Of a stretch of 64,000 bases of DNA, positions 37,988 through 48,275 are shown in pieces (the stretch's first letter is position 1; the number at the start of each line of letters is the position of its first letter). The position numbers and the translations under genes were made by a program. The stretch is from positions 62,001 through 126,000 of the forward strand of contig NZ_FOTW01000007.1 of the NCBI RefSeq assembly GCF_900114705.1. Direction: 5' to 3'. The notes under the pieces were generated by a model. That model did no database searches, was not told the DNA's origin, and worked only from the letters and a program-made list of their open reading frames with translations. The stretch comes from Rugamonas rubra (lineage in GTDB: Bacteria; Pseudomonadota; Gammaproteobacteria; Burkholderiales; Burkholderiaceae_D).

Positions 37988-39277
37988 CTACTTCAGGTAG
38001 CGTTGGCGCAGCAGCGCCGGATCGAGCAGGTCGCGGCCCAGCACGATGCGCAGTTCGGCGCTGCCGCGCGCCTCGCCCTGCGCCGCCACGCGCAAGCCCA
38101 GCCGCGCCGCCAGCGCGCGCGCCGCCGCCTCCTGCGGCTGCTGGTACTCGATGCGGCTCGACGGCACGGCGAAATGGCGCACGTTGCTCAACCGTACCAC
38201 CTGCAGCGCGTCGCCGGCGACGGTGCGCGCCAGCGCGGCGGCCATGCCGGCGACGCCGTTGCCGTTGCTGATCTCCAGCCGGGCCGGCGCCGAGGTGGCC
38301 CAGCTCCGGGGGGACAACGCGACGGACGCCAGCGTGGCGGCCGGGTCGATGTCCTCGCCGGTCAAGGCCGCCAGGCGGAAACCGACCCGCCTGTCGCTCG
38401 GCGCCGCTGCCGGCGGCGGCGCCGGCACTGCCGCTGCCGCCACCGGCGCCGCCGACGACGACACGGCGGCGCCGGCGGCCACGCGATGCACGCTGACCAG
38501 GGCCGCGCCCTCGCGCCGCACCTCGGTCTGCGCCAAGGCCGGCGGCCAGGCGGGCGGCCCCGCTGTGACGGAGCCGGTGCCGGTGGCGGCAGTGGCAGTG
38601 GCGATGGCGGATGCCGGCGGCGCGGCCGGCGCGCCGGCCGGCCCGCCGCCGCCGCCGGCCAGCAGCGCATAGTCGCGCCGGTAGTCGTGTTGGCGCAGGC
38701 TGGCCGCCTGCCGGCGCATCAGGGCGGCGCGCTCGCCCTGCCCCATGCGCTGCAGCAGTTCGCCCAGATGCTCCCAGCTGAGCGCGTTGAGCGGGTCGAG
38801 CAGGCAGGCCTGCTCGAGCGCGGCCAGCGCCGGCTCGTCGGCGCCGCTGAGGAAGTAGGCGTAGCCGAGATTTCCCCACAAGAAGGCCGCCTGCGGGCCG
38901 GCGCCGCTACTCGCACTCGTGCCGGCGCCTGCGCCAGGCGCCGGCAGCAGGGCGCGCCACAGCGCGATCGCCTCGGCGTATTCGCCGCGCCCGGCGTGCA
39001 GCACCGCCAGGCCGTTGCGCGCGTTGACGTGCGCCGGGTCGAGCTGCAGCGCGCGCCGGTAGGCCGCCAGCGCCGCCTCGTAGCGCAGCGCGCCGTGCTG
39101 CGCCCGGCCCAGCGCGTAGTAGCCGTCGGCGTCCGGCCCGGCCGCCGCCCGCTCGGGTCTGGGCGGCGCCGGCTGCGGCGCCGCCTGTTGGAAGGGTGGC
39201 GGCCGGCCCATGCCGCTGCAGGCGAACAGCATGCCGCTGGCGCAGGCCAGGCTGATCAGACGAATCGTGGTGCGCAT
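37988..39277 (-). CDS. TPR lipoprotein with LytR C-terminal domain (TadD-like)
   Basis: 429 residues. A lipoprotein signal ends LLFACSG. TPR repeats lie near 50-190 (YYALGRAQHGALRYEAALAAYRRAL, NLGYAYFLSGADEPALAAL, LGELLQRMGQ). After a long Ala/Gly-rich linker, a LytR_C domain forms the end (RLEISNGNGVAGMA, LVRLSN-type VVRLSNVRHFAVPSSRIEY). It takes the place of TadD, the pilotin-like lipoprotein of Tad pili, as last gene of the locus. Confidence 0.8.
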   Translation of the reverse strand: MRTTIRLISLACASGMLFACSGMGRPPPFQQAAPQPAPPRPERAAAGPDADGYYALGRAQHGALRYEAALAAYRRALQLDPAHVNARNGLAVLHAGRGEYAEAIALWRALLPAPGAGAGTSASSGAGPQAAFLWGNLGYAYFLSGADEPALAALEQACLLDPLNALSWEHLGELLQRMGQGERAALMRRQAASLRQHDYRRDYALLAGGGGGPAGAPAAPPASAIATATAATGTGSVTAGPPAWPPALAQTEVRREGAALVSVHRVAAGAAVSSSAAPVAAAAVPAPPPAAAPSDRRVGFRLAALTGEDIDPAATLASVALSPRSWATSAPARLEISNGNGVAGMAAALARTVAGDALQVVRLSNVRHFAVPSSRIEYQQPQEAAARALAARLGLRVAAQGEARGSAELRIVLGRDLLDPALLRQRYLK

Positions 39278-39329
39278 CGCGCTTCTCCCGGTTGCGCGGC
39301 GCCGCCGCGCGGTGGTGGTGGCCCGCCGC

Positions 39330-40268
39330 TCAGGAGCCGGCCATGGCCGGCATCAGCACGCGCTGGATCTGAATCGCCGCCGGTCCCAGCAGCACCACCA
39401 TCAGCGTCGGGAAGATGCAGAAGATCAGCGGGAACAGTAGCTTGAGGGCGACCTTGGCGGCGGCCTCCTCGGCCAGCAGGTTGCGCCGGCTGCGCAGGTT
39501 GTCCGAGTGCACCCGCAGCGAGTCGCCCATCGAGGTGCCGAAGCGTTCGGACTGGATCAACATCGCCACCAGGGTGTCGACGTCCTCCACGCCGCTGCGC
39601 AGGGCCAGGTTGCGCAGCGCCTTGTCCTTGCTGAAGCCGGCGCGCAGCTCCATCATCACCATCTGCAGCTCCTGCGCCAGCGCCAGGCTCTTGATGTGGA
39701 TCTCGCCGGCCACCTTGCTCAGCGCCCGCTCCAGGGTCAGGCCGGCCTCGACGCACACCGTCAGCAGGTCCAGCGCGTCGGGCAGGTTCTCGAAGATCTC
39801 GCGCTGGCGCCGCGCCGCCGCGCTGCCCAGCACCAGGTTGGGCAGGTAGTAGCCGACGCTGGCGCCGCCGAGCAGCAGCAGCATCCAGCCGTTGCCGCCG
39901 CCGTCGCGCAGGGCGCCGCTGCCCAGCGCCGCCAGCAGGGCCGGCATGAGCAGCGCCAGCACCGTCTTGGCGGCGAAGTACAGCGTCGGCGCGTTGGCGT
40001 CGCGCCAGCCGGCGTTCATGAAGCGGGTGCGCAGCGGCGAGCGCTCCCAGCCTTCCTCCGGCAGCGACAGGCGGGTGAACGGCTGCGCCACCTTGGCGGC
40101 GCGCTCGACCCAACCGCCCTCCTGGCGCGGCGCGGCCTGGTCCGGCGCCATGAAGCCGCCCAGGCGTTCGCGCAGCGGCACCTTGGAAAAGGCCAGCATG
40201 GCCAGGCCGGCCAGGCCGGCCGCCACCACGAACACCAGCAACAGGAATGCGATTTGTGCGCCGCTCAT
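39330..40268 (-). CDS. tadC: Tad pilus inner-membrane platform protein TadC
   Basis: 312 residues, T2SSF-domain protein with membrane helices at the N-terminus, near 90-125 and at the C-terminus. The core reads LPDALDLLTVCVEAGLTLERAL, as in TadC. With TadB it forms the platform for Flp pilus assembly. It sits 28 bp behind tadB. Confidence 0.93.
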   Translation of the reverse strand: MSGAQIAFLLLVFVVAAGLAGLAMLAFSKVPLRERLGGFMAPDQAAPRQEGGWVERAAKVAQPFTRLSLPEEGWERSPLRTRFMNAGWRDANAPTLYFAAKTVLALLMPALLAALGSGALRDGGGNGWMLLLLGGASVGYYLPNLVLGSAAARRQREIFENLPDALDLLTVCVEAGLTLERALSKVAGEIHIKSLALAQELQMVMMELRAGFSKDKALRNLALRSGVEDVDTLVAMLIQSERFGTSMGDSLRVHSDNLRSRRNLLAEEAAAKVALKLLFPLIFCIFPTLMVVLLGPAAIQIQRVLMPAMAGS

Positions 40269-40296
40269 GGCCCCTCCCCCGGTTCGAAGCGTTTGC

Positions 40297-41274
40297 TCAG
40301 ATGCGGATGCGGATCACGCCGCGCATCCAGACGATGCCGGCCAGCATGCCGCCGGCGGCGTACCACAACAGCTTGACGCCGGCCGGATCGGTCCACAGCA
40401 CGCTGATGTAGGCGTAGTTGGTCAGCGACATGACCAGCATCACCGCCAGCGGCAACAGCACCAGGATCCAGGCCGACAGGCGGCCCTCGGCCGACATCAC
40501 GTGCACCTGGGCCTGCAGCTTGAGGCGCTCGCGGATCAGCCGGCTGATGTTGCCCAGCACCTCGGCCAGGTTGCCGCCCGATTCGCGCTGGATCAGCACG
40601 GCGATCACCAGGTAGCGCAGGTCGGTCAGCGGCACCCGCAGCGCCAGGCTCTGCAGCGCCTCGTTCATCGGCACGCCGTAGTTGATCTCCTCGTGGGTGG
40701 CGCGGAACTCGCCGGCGATCGGCTCGGACAACTCGTCGGCCACCATCTGCAGCACGTTGGCGAAGGAGTGGCCGGCGCGCAGCGCGCGGCCGAGGAAGTC
40801 GGCCGCCTCCGGCAGCTGCTGCTCGAGCTTGTGCAGGCGGGCGCGGCGCAGGCGGCGCGCCAGCAGATAGGGCAGCGCCGCGCCCAGCGCCGGCGCCGCC
40901 AGCGCCAGCGCCAGCGGCGGCGACCACAGCGGCGGCAGCAGCAGCCCGGCCAGCAGCAGCGCGGCCGACCAGGCCAAGAACTGCGCCACCGACCAGCGCC
41001 CGCCGGCCTGCAGCAGCAGGCGGTCGAGCAGCGCCAGCCGGGGCAGGCGGCGCAGGCGCGGCTCCAGCCAGGGGTTGGCGCTGTAGCGGCGCTGCTTGAG
41101 GATGCTGACCTTGTCGCCACCGCCGCCGCCGCGCGCCGACATCAGCCGCAGGCGCTTGGCGATGCGCCGCGCGCCGCCGCCGTGGCTGGCGCTCCACCAC
41201 AGCCAGGCGCCCTCGACCAGCAGGATCACGGCGGCGAACAGCAGCACGACGAAGGCCGAAAAGACCAGGTCCAC
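40297..41274 (-). CDS. tadB: Tad pilus inner-membrane platform protein TadB
   Basis: 325 residues with an N-terminal helix, a helix pair near 95-135 and two C-terminal helices. The T2SSF domain contains [29 protein letters not shown]. It lies 9 bp behind tadA. Confidence 0.93.
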   Translation of the reverse strand: MDLVFSAFVVLLFAAVILLVEGAWLWWSASHGGGARRIAKRLRLMSARGGGGGDKVSILKQRRYSANPWLEPRLRRLPRLALLDRLLLQAGGRWSVAQFLAWSAALLLAGLLLPPLWSPPLALALAAPALGAALPYLLARRLRRARLHKLEQQLPEAADFLGRALRAGHSFANVLQMVADELSEPIAGEFRATHEEINYGVPMNEALQSLALRVPLTDLRYLVIAVLIQRESGGNLAEVLGNISRLIRERLKLQAQVHVMSAEGRLSAWILVLLPLAVMLVMSLTNYAYISVLWTDPAGVKLLWYAAGGMLAGIVWMRGVIRIRI

Positions 41275-41283
41275 GCCGGCCCC

Positions 41284-42630
41284 CTATTCGAACACGCGGT
41301 CGGGGTCGAACACGCTGTCGGGCACGGCGGCGCCGAACATGCGCAGGCGCTCGGCGAAGTGCGGCCGCACGCCGGTGGCGAAGAAGCGGCCCTGCACCCG
41401 GCCGGCCGCGTCGACGCCGCTCTGCTCGAAGCGGAAGATCTCGTGCATGGCGATGACGTCGCCCTCCATGCCGGTGATCTCCTGCAGGCTGACCAGCTTG
41501 CGCGCGCCGTCGGTCAGGCGCGACACCTGCATCACCACCGTCACCGCCGAGCAGATCTGCTGGCGCGCGGCGCGCGCGCTCAGGTTGACGCCGGCCATGC
41601 CGACCATGTTCTCCAGCCGCGCCAGGGCGTCGCGCGGCGTGTTCGAGTGGATCGTCGCCAGCGAGCCCTCGTGGCCGGTGTTCATCGCCTGCAGCATGTC
41701 GAGCGCCTCGGCGCCGCGCACCTCGCCGAGGATGATGCGGTCGGGCCGCATGCGCAGCGCGTTGCGCACCAGGGCGCGCTGGTTGACCTCGCCCTTGCCC
41801 TCGATGTTGGGCGGCCGCGTCTCCAGCCGCACCACGTGCGGCTGGCGCATCTGCAGCTCGGCGGCGTCCTCGATGGTGACGATGCGCTCGTTGGCCGGGA
41901 TGAAGCCCGACAGCACGTTGAGCAGCGTGGTCTTGCCGCTGCCGGTGCCGCCCGAGATCAGGATGTTGACCTTGGCGTGGCCCAGCGCCTGCAGCACCTG
42001 CACCATCGGCGGCGTCAGGCTCTTGTAGGCCAGCAGCTTGTCGATCGTCAGCGGGTTGGCGGCGAAGCGGCGGATCGACAGGATCGGCCCGTCCACCGCC
42101 AGCGGCGGGATGATGGCGTTGACGCGCGAGCCGTCGGGCAGGCGGGCGTCGACCATCGGGCTCGACTCGTCGACCCGGCGGCCGACCCGCGAGACGATCT
42201 TCTCGATGATCTTCATCAGGTGGGCGTTGTCGTGGAAGGTGACCTCGGTCAGCTCGAGCCGGCCACGGCGCTCGACGTAGACCTGGTCGAAGGTGTTGAC
42301 CAGGATGTCGGAGACGTCGGCGTCGGCCAGCAGCGGCTCGAGCGGGCCGAAGCCGAGCATCTCGTGCTGGATGTCGAGCACCAGGCTGTGCCGCTCGTTC
42401 TGGTTGAGCGCGATGCGCTCATCCTCGATGATCCTTTGCACCAGCAGCGCCAGCTCGTGCTTGAACTGCTCCGGCGTGAGGCGCTTGAGGCGCTCCAGGT
42501 CGATGCGGTCGAGGATCATCTGGTGCATGCTGCGCTTGAGCTCCTGGTAGGCGGCGTGCGCCAGGCCCTGCTGGCCGCCCGGCTGGGCCCGGGCGTCGTC
42601 GGCGCCGGCCAGGCGCTCGCGCAGGCTCAC
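41284..42630 (-). CDS. tadA: Tad pilus ATPase TadA/CpaF
   Basis: 448 residues. Walker [19 protein letters not shown], Asp box [23 protein letters not shown] and Walker [23 protein letters not shown] are all present. This secretion ATPase of the GspE superfamily powers Flp pilus extension and, in some species, retraction. Confidence 0.96.
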   Translation of the reverse strand: MSLRERLAGADDARAQPGGQQGLAHAAYQELKRSMHQMILDRIDLERLKRLTPEQFKHELALLVQRIIEDERIALNQNERHSLVLDIQHEMLGFGPLEPLLADADVSDILVNTFDQVYVERRGRLELTEVTFHDNAHLMKIIEKIVSRVGRRVDESSPMVDARLPDGSRVNAIIPPLAVDGPILSIRRFAANPLTIDKLLAYKSLTPPMVQVLQALGHAKVNILISGGTGSGKTTLLNVLSGFIPANERIVTIEDAAELQMRQPHVVRLETRPPNIEGKGEVNQRALVRNALRMRPDRIILGEVRGAEALDMLQAMNTGHEGSLATIHSNTPRDALARLENMVGMAGVNLSARAARQQICSAVTVVMQVSRLTDGARKLVSLQEITGMEGDVIAMHEIFRFEQSGVDAAGRVQGRFFATGVRPHFAERLRMFGAAVPDSVFDPDRVFE

Positions 42631-42655
42631 GGCGTGCCCCCGCCGGCGGCGGCGC

Positions 42656-43831
42656 TCACAGCGCCACCTCGCCGCGGCCGAACAGGCGGTCGAACAAGCC
42701 CTTGCTCTCGGCCACCCGGCGCGCCGTCACCAGCTCGACCAGCTCGGCCAGGCTGCGCGCCACCGCGCTGCTGCGCGACAGTTGCAGCACCGGGATGCCC
42801 TGGTTGACCGAGTCGGTGGCCGACAGGTAGTCGTTCGGCACGGTGTGCACCACGTCGGCGCCGAGCGCGTGCTCGAGGTCGGCCAGGCGCAGCTTGCCGC
42901 CCTTCTCGTAGCGGTTGACGATCAGGCGGGTGCGCTCGCTGGGGTAGCCGAGCGAGCGGAAGATGTCGAGCAGGCGGCGGCCGTCGCGGATGTCGGGCAG
43001 GGCCAGCTGCAGCACCGGGTAGATGGCGTCGGCATGGTCGAGCGCGCGCAGCGAGATGGCGTCGATCTGGCGGCCGACGTCGAGCACGATGTAGTCGTAG
43101 TGCTGGCGCGCCACGCGCAAAATGGCGTCCATGTGCTCCGACTTCATCTCCACCTGGTGGGTCGGGTCGTCGGCCGCCGCCAGCACGCCGAAGTTCGACG
43201 CCACGTGCACCAGGCAGGACTCGAGGAAGGCGCCGTCCATGCGGCCGATCTGGGCGCAGATGTCGGACAAGGTCATGCCCGGCTTCTGGTCCGACACGTA
43301 CAACGTGGCGTCGCCGAACTGGCCGTGCAGGTCGATCAGCAGCACCTTCTTGTCGGCCAGCGCGGCCAGGGCGTAGCCGAAGTTGGTCGACAGGAAGGTG
43401 GCGCCGCTGCCGCCCTTGCAGGAGATGAAGGCGAGCACCTTGCCGTCGCGCTGCTGGGTGACGCCGGCGGCGATTTCGATGCGGTCCATCGCCTCGTGGA
43501 AGGCGCGGTGCAGCAGCGGCAGCTGCAGCACCTCGCGCATGCCGGCGCGCATGGCGCGGATCAGCAGGTCCTGCTGCGCCTCGCGGGTGAGCAGCATGAA
43601 GGAGCTGTCCGGGTACAGCTTGCACAGGCGCTCGACCAGCTCGACCTCGTCGACCGCCAGGCCGCTGGCGTCGACGATCACCAGCTCGGGCGCTTCGGGG
43701 GTGGGCCGCTCGACCGCCTCGCGCAGGCCGTTGCGCGAGGCCACCAGCTGCACCGCCGGCATGCGCGCCGAGCCCTGCGCGGCGACCTCGGCGTGCAGCA
43801 GGCTGTCATGGCTAATCATCAACGCTTTCAT
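42656..43831 (-). CDS. cpaE: Pilus assembly protein TadZ/CpaE
   Basis: 391 residues. A receiver-like N-terminal domain (about 1-125) lacks a normal phospho-acceptor setting and leads to a ParA/MinD-like ATPase with the deviant Walker [20 protein letters not shown]. TadZ/CpaE proteins place the Tad machine at the cell pole. Confidence 0.92.
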   Translation of the reverse strand: MKALMISHDSLLHAEVAAQGSARMPAVQLVASRNGLREAVERPTPEAPELVIVDASGLAVDEVELVERLCKLYPDSSFMLLTREAQQDLLIRAMRAGMREVLQLPLLHRAFHEAMDRIEIAAGVTQQRDGKVLAFISCKGGSGATFLSTNFGYALAALADKKVLLIDLHGQFGDATLYVSDQKPGMTLSDICAQIGRMDGAFLESCLVHVASNFGVLAAADDPTHQVEMKSEHMDAILRVARQHYDYIVLDVGRQIDAISLRALDHADAIYPVLQLALPDIRDGRRLLDIFRSLGYPSERTRLIVNRYEKGGKLRLADLEHALGADVVHTVPNDYLSATDSVNQGIPVLQLSRSSAVARSLAELVELVTARRVAESKGLFDRLFGRGEVAL

Positions 43832-43868
43832 TGTGCATCCTTTGTGGGTGGTGGGGTGGGGCCGGCCG

Positions 43869-44495
43869 TCACGGTACGGCGCCGGGCGTGTAGCCCAGCG
43901 ACTCGGCCTTGAGCACGGTGGTCGACGGCGGCAGGGACAGCGGCAGCAGGCCGTCGGCGCTGAACAGCGGCGCCAGCAGGGCCACCATCGGCGTATAGGA
44001 AATGCCGTCGCAGGCGTCCGCCGCCGAGCTGGGCGCGCACAGGCGGGCGCGCACGAAGCGGATGCAGTCGGCCGCCTGCGGGTTGGCGGTGCAGTTGCGC
44101 GCGTTGGCGCCGCGCCCGGCCGGCAGGGCCGCCGCCGCGATGTCCTGTAGATTGCCGTTGACGTCGAGCGACAGGTAGCCGATCTGCACGTGGCCGTCGC
44201 CCACGTCGCCGCCCAGCGCCAGCGCGCCGGGCGTGCTGCGGAACACCGCGTTCTGGCGGATGGCGGCCAGCGCGGCGGCGTCGCCGAAGTCGGCTATGGC
44301 GGCGGCGCGGGCGGCGCGCCGGGTGACCTCCTGCGCGGTGTTCCACAGGTACACGGCGCGGGCGAACTCGAGCATGCCGAACACGAACAGGAAGAACAGC
44401 GACACGGCGAAGGCGAACTCGACCACCGTGGCGCCGCCTGCGCGGCGCGCCGGGACGGCCGGGCGCCGGGGCGGTGCGGACGGCTCAGTTCGCAT
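43869..44495 (-). CDS. TadE/TadF-like pseudopilin
   Basis: 208 residues. The prepilin-like segment ARRAGGATVVEFAFAVSLFFLFVFGMLEFARAVY resembles TadE/TadF. The C-terminal domain has four Cys suited to periplasmic disulfides. It overlaps the preceding tadE by 11 bp. The Flp locus thus has two adjacent TadE-like genes. Confidence 0.85.
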   Translation of the reverse strand: MRTEPSAPPRRPAVPARRAGGATVVEFAFAVSLFFLFVFGMLEFARAVYLWNTAQEVTRRAARAAAIADFGDAAALAAIRQNAVFRSTPGALALGGDVGDGHVQIGYLSLDVNGNLQDIAAAALPAGRGANARNCTANPQAADCIRFVRARLCAPSSAADACDGISYTPMVALLAPLFSADGLLPLSLPPSTTVLKAESLGYTPGAVP

Positions 44496-44952
44496 AATGC
44501 ACCACCGCGCCGGCGACGATGGCGGTGTCGCCGCCGAACAGGCTATCGTCGTCGCCGTTCAACTGGTCGAACATGGTCACCGACACATGCACTTGGATCA
44601 GCACCGGCGCGCCCGGAGCAGAGCCGCAGTTGAAGCCGTCGCACAGCACCGTCACCAGGCCGGCCGACAACGCCGGGCTGATATGCGCGGCGGCGGCGGC
44701 CTGGACCACCATGTGCCGCGCCACGTCGGCGGCGGCAAGGGCCTTGGCGGACGTCGTCATATCAATCACCGACACGCTGGCCAGGTAGCGCGCCGCGTCG
44801 TGTGTGGCCTTCTGCAGCGCGGTGTAGGTCCAGAACACCCGCCCCAGCACCACCACGCTGGGCGCCAGGGCCAAGCCGAAGGCGAGGATCAGCGCCAGCT
44901 CGACGGCGGCAACGCCGCGCTGCAGGCGCCCCGGCGGCACGCGCGGCCTCAT
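44485..44952 (-). CDS. tadE: TadE-like pseudopilin
   Basis: 155 residues from ATG 44952, which overlaps the tadG stop (ATGA). The prepilin region is GRLQRGVAAVELALILAFGLALAPSVVVLGRVFWTYTALQKATHDAARYL. It is a minor component of the Flp pilus system, processed by the CpaA-type peptidase. Confidence 0.85.
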   Translation of the reverse strand: MRPRVPPGRLQRGVAAVELALILAFGLALAPSVVVLGRVFWTYTALQKATHDAARYLASVSVIDMTTSAKALAAADVARHMVVQAAAAAHISPALSAGLVTVLCDGFNCGSAPGAPVLIQVHVSVTMFDQLNGDDDSLFGGDTAIVAGAVVHYAN

Positions 44953-46376
44953 TGGTACAGCTCCGCCGGGCCGCCCAGCGTCTGCTCGTCGACGACGCCG
45001 GCGAACTCGCCGCTGACGGCGGCGCCGCTGGCCGGCGCCGTCATGAAGAACTGGCCGACTGCCAGCACCTGGGCCAGCGCGTTGGCGCCGGCCGGCACCG
45101 GGCAGGACAACAGCGCGATGTTGAGCACACGGCGGTTGCGCAGCCCCGGACGGGACGGATTGGGTGCTTGGAAATTCGCCCCAATGTTGGCGAGGTACGG
45201 CCGTGTCGCCGGATACGAGACGGCGGCCGGCGCGGCCGGCACGCCGGGATACAGCGCGCCCCATCTGGTGGTTGCCAACGCCGTGTAGGGCGGTGCCGCG
45301 CTCCAGGCGACGGCGCCGGCGTAGCTCCACAGCGGGCCGTAGCTGGTGGCGGCCACGCCGGCCACCGGCGGCGCCGTGTCGGCCACGGTGGCCAGCGAGG
45401 CGGCCCCGGTCTTGGCCGCCGCCGTTTGGCCGGCCGGCGTCACGCTCATCCACCAGCCCGCCCCGCTGCCGGTGTAGGCCTTGATGTTCTTGTCGGGCGG
45501 CGCGACGGATGGCTGGCAGTTGACGCCCATGTTCAGGTCGAAGCGCGAGTTCAGCTCGGCCGCCAGCGGAAAGGCTGCCGGACCGGGCGCCACGCTGATC
45601 GAGGCGCCGCCGATGCGCGCCAGCGCCAGCGTGCCGCTGCAGACGAAGGGCGCCAGCACGGCCGGCGCCAGGTTGGCCGGCGCGCCGGCCGCGCCCGGCG
45701 GGTCGAGCGGGTTGACGTAGTAGTACACCGGCGTGGTGGCGTTCGGGTTCAGGTTCAGCAGGTTGTAGCCGACGCCGCGGCGGAAGCCGTACTCGACCAG
45801 CTCGGCGGTGGCCGGCGGGTTGAGCCGCTGCGCCGTCGCCGGCCCCATCGCGCACACCGCCAGCGGCGTCATTTTGAGCGAGGCGCGGCCGGCCACGGCG
45901 CTGGCGCCCAGCTGCGGGTCGGCGGCGGCGGGCATCAACGCGCGCATGAAGGTCAACGCGACGCCGCCCGTGGCGGCGTCGAGCTGGCTGCTGTCGACCC
46001 GGGCGAACAGCATGCCGCTCGGTGCCGCCTGCGCCGCCGCCAGCGACTGCCAGGCGCCGGCCGGGGCGAACGGCGTGCTGGCGAAGCTCAGCGCGGCGGC
46101 GTTCCATACCACGGGGGACCAGTAGCCAATTTTGTGCGCGGCGGCGACCACGGCGGCCTGCCCGGCGGCGGCGGCCACGCCGGCCGCCGTGCCGTTGAGC
46201 TGGCCGGCGGCGGCCAGCGCGGCGGCGTCGGCCAGGTTCTGCAGCTCGACCTTGCGGTTGTACAGGCGCGACAGGTCCAGCGCCAGTCCGACGAAGCCGA
46301 GCACGACGACGAGCATCAGCGCGAAGCTGATCAGCAGCGCGCCGCGCTGGCGCGGGCGGAGGCGCGGCGTGCTCAT
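44949..46376 (-). CDS. tadG: TadG-like pilus assembly protein
   Basis: 475 residues. The N-terminal RQRGALLISFALMLVVVLGFVGLALDLSRLYNRKVELQNLADAAALAAAGQ is the TadG/Flp-associated segment; a large Ala/Pro-rich secreted domain follows. No von Willebrand A domain, common in longer TadG, is evident. It overlaps the lipoprotein gene upstream and tadE downstream. Confidence 0.85.
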   Translation of the reverse strand: MSTPRLRPRQRGALLISFALMLVVVLGFVGLALDLSRLYNRKVELQNLADAAALAAAGQLNGTAAGVAAAAGQAAVVAAAHKIGYWSPVVWNAAALSFASTPFAPAGAWQSLAAAQAAPSGMLFARVDSSQLDAATGGVALTFMRALMPAAADPQLGASAVAGRASLKMTPLAVCAMGPATAQRLNPPATAELVEYGFRRGVGYNLLNLNPNATTPVYYYVNPLDPPGAAGAPANLAPAVLAPFVCSGTLALARIGGASISVAPGPAAFPLAAELNSRFDLNMGVNCQPSVAPPDKNIKAYTGSGAGWWMSVTPAGQTAAAKTGAASLATVADTAPPVAGVAATSYGPLWSYAGAVAWSAAPPYTALATTRWGALYPGVPAAPAAVSYPATRPYLANIGANFQAPNPSRPGLRNRRVLNIALLSCPVPAGANALAQVLAVGQFFMTAPASGAAVSGEFAGVVDEQTLGGPAELYQ

Positions 46377-46657
46377 TTGCCGCCGCTCACGCCGATGGTG
46401 AAGCTGGCCGGCGCCGGTGGCTCGGTGTAGGACTTCAGATAGCGCGCCCGCACGGCGACGGCGGCCGCGCCGTCCAGGCCGGCGACCGGGTCGGGGTTTT
46501 GCCCGGCGGCCGGCTGCAGCACCTGCTGCGCCCAGGCGACCCGGTTGGCCTCGCCGAAGTGCTGGTCCCAGTCCGGCGTGGTGGCGACGCAGCCGGACAA
46601 CAGGACGGCGGCGGCCAGCGCGGCGGCGGCCCGGGGACGTGGTGCAAAGCTGTGCAT
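46373..46657 (-). CDS. Small lipoprotein of the Tad locus
   Basis: 94 residues. Lipobox LLSGC with cleavage near residue 23, then a short mature part starting CVATTPDWDQHFGEANRVAWAQQVL. Similar small lipoproteins sit beside rcpA in Ralstonia/Burkholderia Tad loci and may help the secretin. It overlaps tadG by ATGA. Confidence 0.8.
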   Translation of the reverse strand: MHSFAPRPRAAAALAAAVLLSGCVATTPDWDQHFGEANRVAWAQQVLQPAAGQNPDPVAGLDGAAAVAVRARYLKSYTEPPAPASFTIGVSGGK

Positions 46658-46697
46658 GGTGGCTCCTCCTTCTGGGTGGCGGCGCGTGGCGCCGGCC

Positions 46698-48275
46698 TCA
46701 CTTCAACTCGAATCCCTGCGCCGGCGGCGGCGCGGCGGGCGCGGCCGGCGCGGCCGGGCCCTCCATGCGGCCGCCGAGGAACAGCGCGGCGCGCTCCGGC
46801 GCGGCCAGGCGGTCGGTCGGCAGCGCGTAGTTGGGTGGCAGCGGCTTGACCAGGTGGGCGGTGACGACGAACAGCAGCTCGCTGCGGTCCTGCTGGAAGT
46901 CGCTGCTGCGGAACAGCGCGCCGAGCACCGGCAGCTCGCCCAGCAGCGGCAGGGCGCGGATGTTGCTGACCTGGTTGTTCTTGATCAGGCCGCCGATGGC
47001 GAAGCTCTGGCCATCGAGCAGCTGCACCGTGGTGGCGGCACGCCGCGTGGTGATCAGCGGCAGCACGGCGCTGCCGGCGACGCCAACGGCCGAGATGCCG
47101 ATGCCCTCGCGCGACAGCTCGGACACCTCGGGCGCCACCTTCAGGTTGATGCGCCCGCCGGCCAGCACGGTCGGCGTGAAGCGCAGGCCGACGCCGAACT
47201 CCTTCTCCTCCAGCGTGACCTTGTTGTTGTCCTGCGCGACGGGGATGAAGATCTTGCCGCCGGCCAGGAAGCTGCCCTCCTGGCCGCTGATGGCCATCAC
47301 CGTCGGCTCGGCCAGGATGCGCACCAGGCCGTCCTGCTTCTCCGCTTGGAGGCCGACGTGGTTGCCGGCCGTCCTGCCGACGCCGACCGCGCTGCGCATC
47401 GTGTTGCTGAAGAAATTGCTCAGCAGGGTGCCGACCCAGCTGCCCGAGGCGAAGCGCAGCGAGGCGCCGCCCTCGAGCTTGTCGAGCAGGCTCTTCGACA
47501 CCTCGGCGATCTTCACCTCCAGCATCACCTGCTGCGGCGCGCTGACGCTGAGCAGGTTGATGACGCGCACGCCGCCGCCGCCGGCCGGCGCGGCCGACGC
47601 CGTCTCGGCCTTGTCGCCGTCCTTGCCCTCCTTGTGCAGCTGCAGCGCCTTGGCCGGGCGCCGCACGAAGGCGCCGGCCAGCTCGAGCGCGTGGGCGACG
47701 GCGCCGGCGTCGGCCACGCTGCCGCTCAGCACCAGCGTGTCGGCCGCCGCGCTGACGCGGATGTTCCTCTCCTCCGGCAGCAGCGCCGCCAGCGCCGCCT
47801 GCAGGCCGGCGCCGTCCATCGCCACCGTCACCTCGACCACGCTGCACAGGCCGTTGCGGCCCTGCACGATCAGGTTGGTGCTGCCGACGTCGGCCCCCAC
47901 CAGGTACAAGGTGTCCGACGCCACCAGCATGGCCTGCAGCACCTCGGGGTTGCCGACGCTGCGGCTGAGCACGGTGTCGGGTAGGCGCATCAGCGTCGAC
48001 TTGCCCAGCGCCAGCGCCAGGCTGCCGGGCGTGGCCGCCTGGCCGGCGCAGCGCGGGCCGCCGGCGGCGCTCGGCGCCGGCCGGCCGGCGCCCTGCGCGG
48101 CCGCCGTTTGGGCCACCCCAGGGGCCGCCCCGTCCGGCGCCGCCGCCCGCGCCAAGGCCGAGGTCGGCTGCGACGCGGCCGACACGGCGGCGCCCAGCGC
48201 CGGCCACGACAACAGGCACAGCGCCGCGCCGGCCAGCCGGGCGGCGCGGCGCGCCGGCGTGCGCGCGGCGCTCAC
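46698..48275 (-). CDS. cpaC: Tad secretin RcpA/CpaC
   Basis: 525 residues from GTG 48275, which overlaps the cpaB stop (GTGA); the open frame goes 218 codons further as a cpaB shadow. A signal peptide is followed by a pilus-anchoring domain (LPDTVLSRSVGNPEVLQAML), a BON-like domain (LPEERNIRVSAAADTLVLSGSVADAG) and a secretin domain (VKIAEVSKSLLDKLEGG, QSFAIGGLIKNN). It forms the outer-membrane pore of the Flp pilus. Confidence 0.93.
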   Translation of the reverse strand: MSAARTPARRAARLAGAALCLLSWPALGAAVSAASQPTSALARAAAPDGAAPGVAQTAAAQGAGRPAPSAAGGPRCAGQAATPGSLALALGKSTLMRLPDTVLSRSVGNPEVLQAMLVASDTLYLVGADVGSTNLIVQGRNGLCSVVEVTVAMDGAGLQAALAALLPEERNIRVSAAADTLVLSGSVADAGAVAHALELAGAFVRRPAKALQLHKEGKDGDKAETASAAPAGGGGVRVINLLSVSAPQQVMLEVKIAEVSKSLLDKLEGGASLRFASGSWVGTLLSNFFSNTMRSAVGVGRTAGNHVGLQAEKQDGLVRILAEPTVMAISGQEGSFLAGGKIFIPVAQDNNKVTLEEKEFGVGLRFTPTVLAGGRINLKVAPEVSELSREGIGISAVGVAGSAVLPLITTRRAATTVQLLDGQSFAIGGLIKNNQVSNIRALPLLGELPVLGALFRSSDFQQDRSELLFVVTAHLVKPLPPNYALPTDRLAAPERAALFLGGRMEGPAAPAAPAAPPPAQGFELK

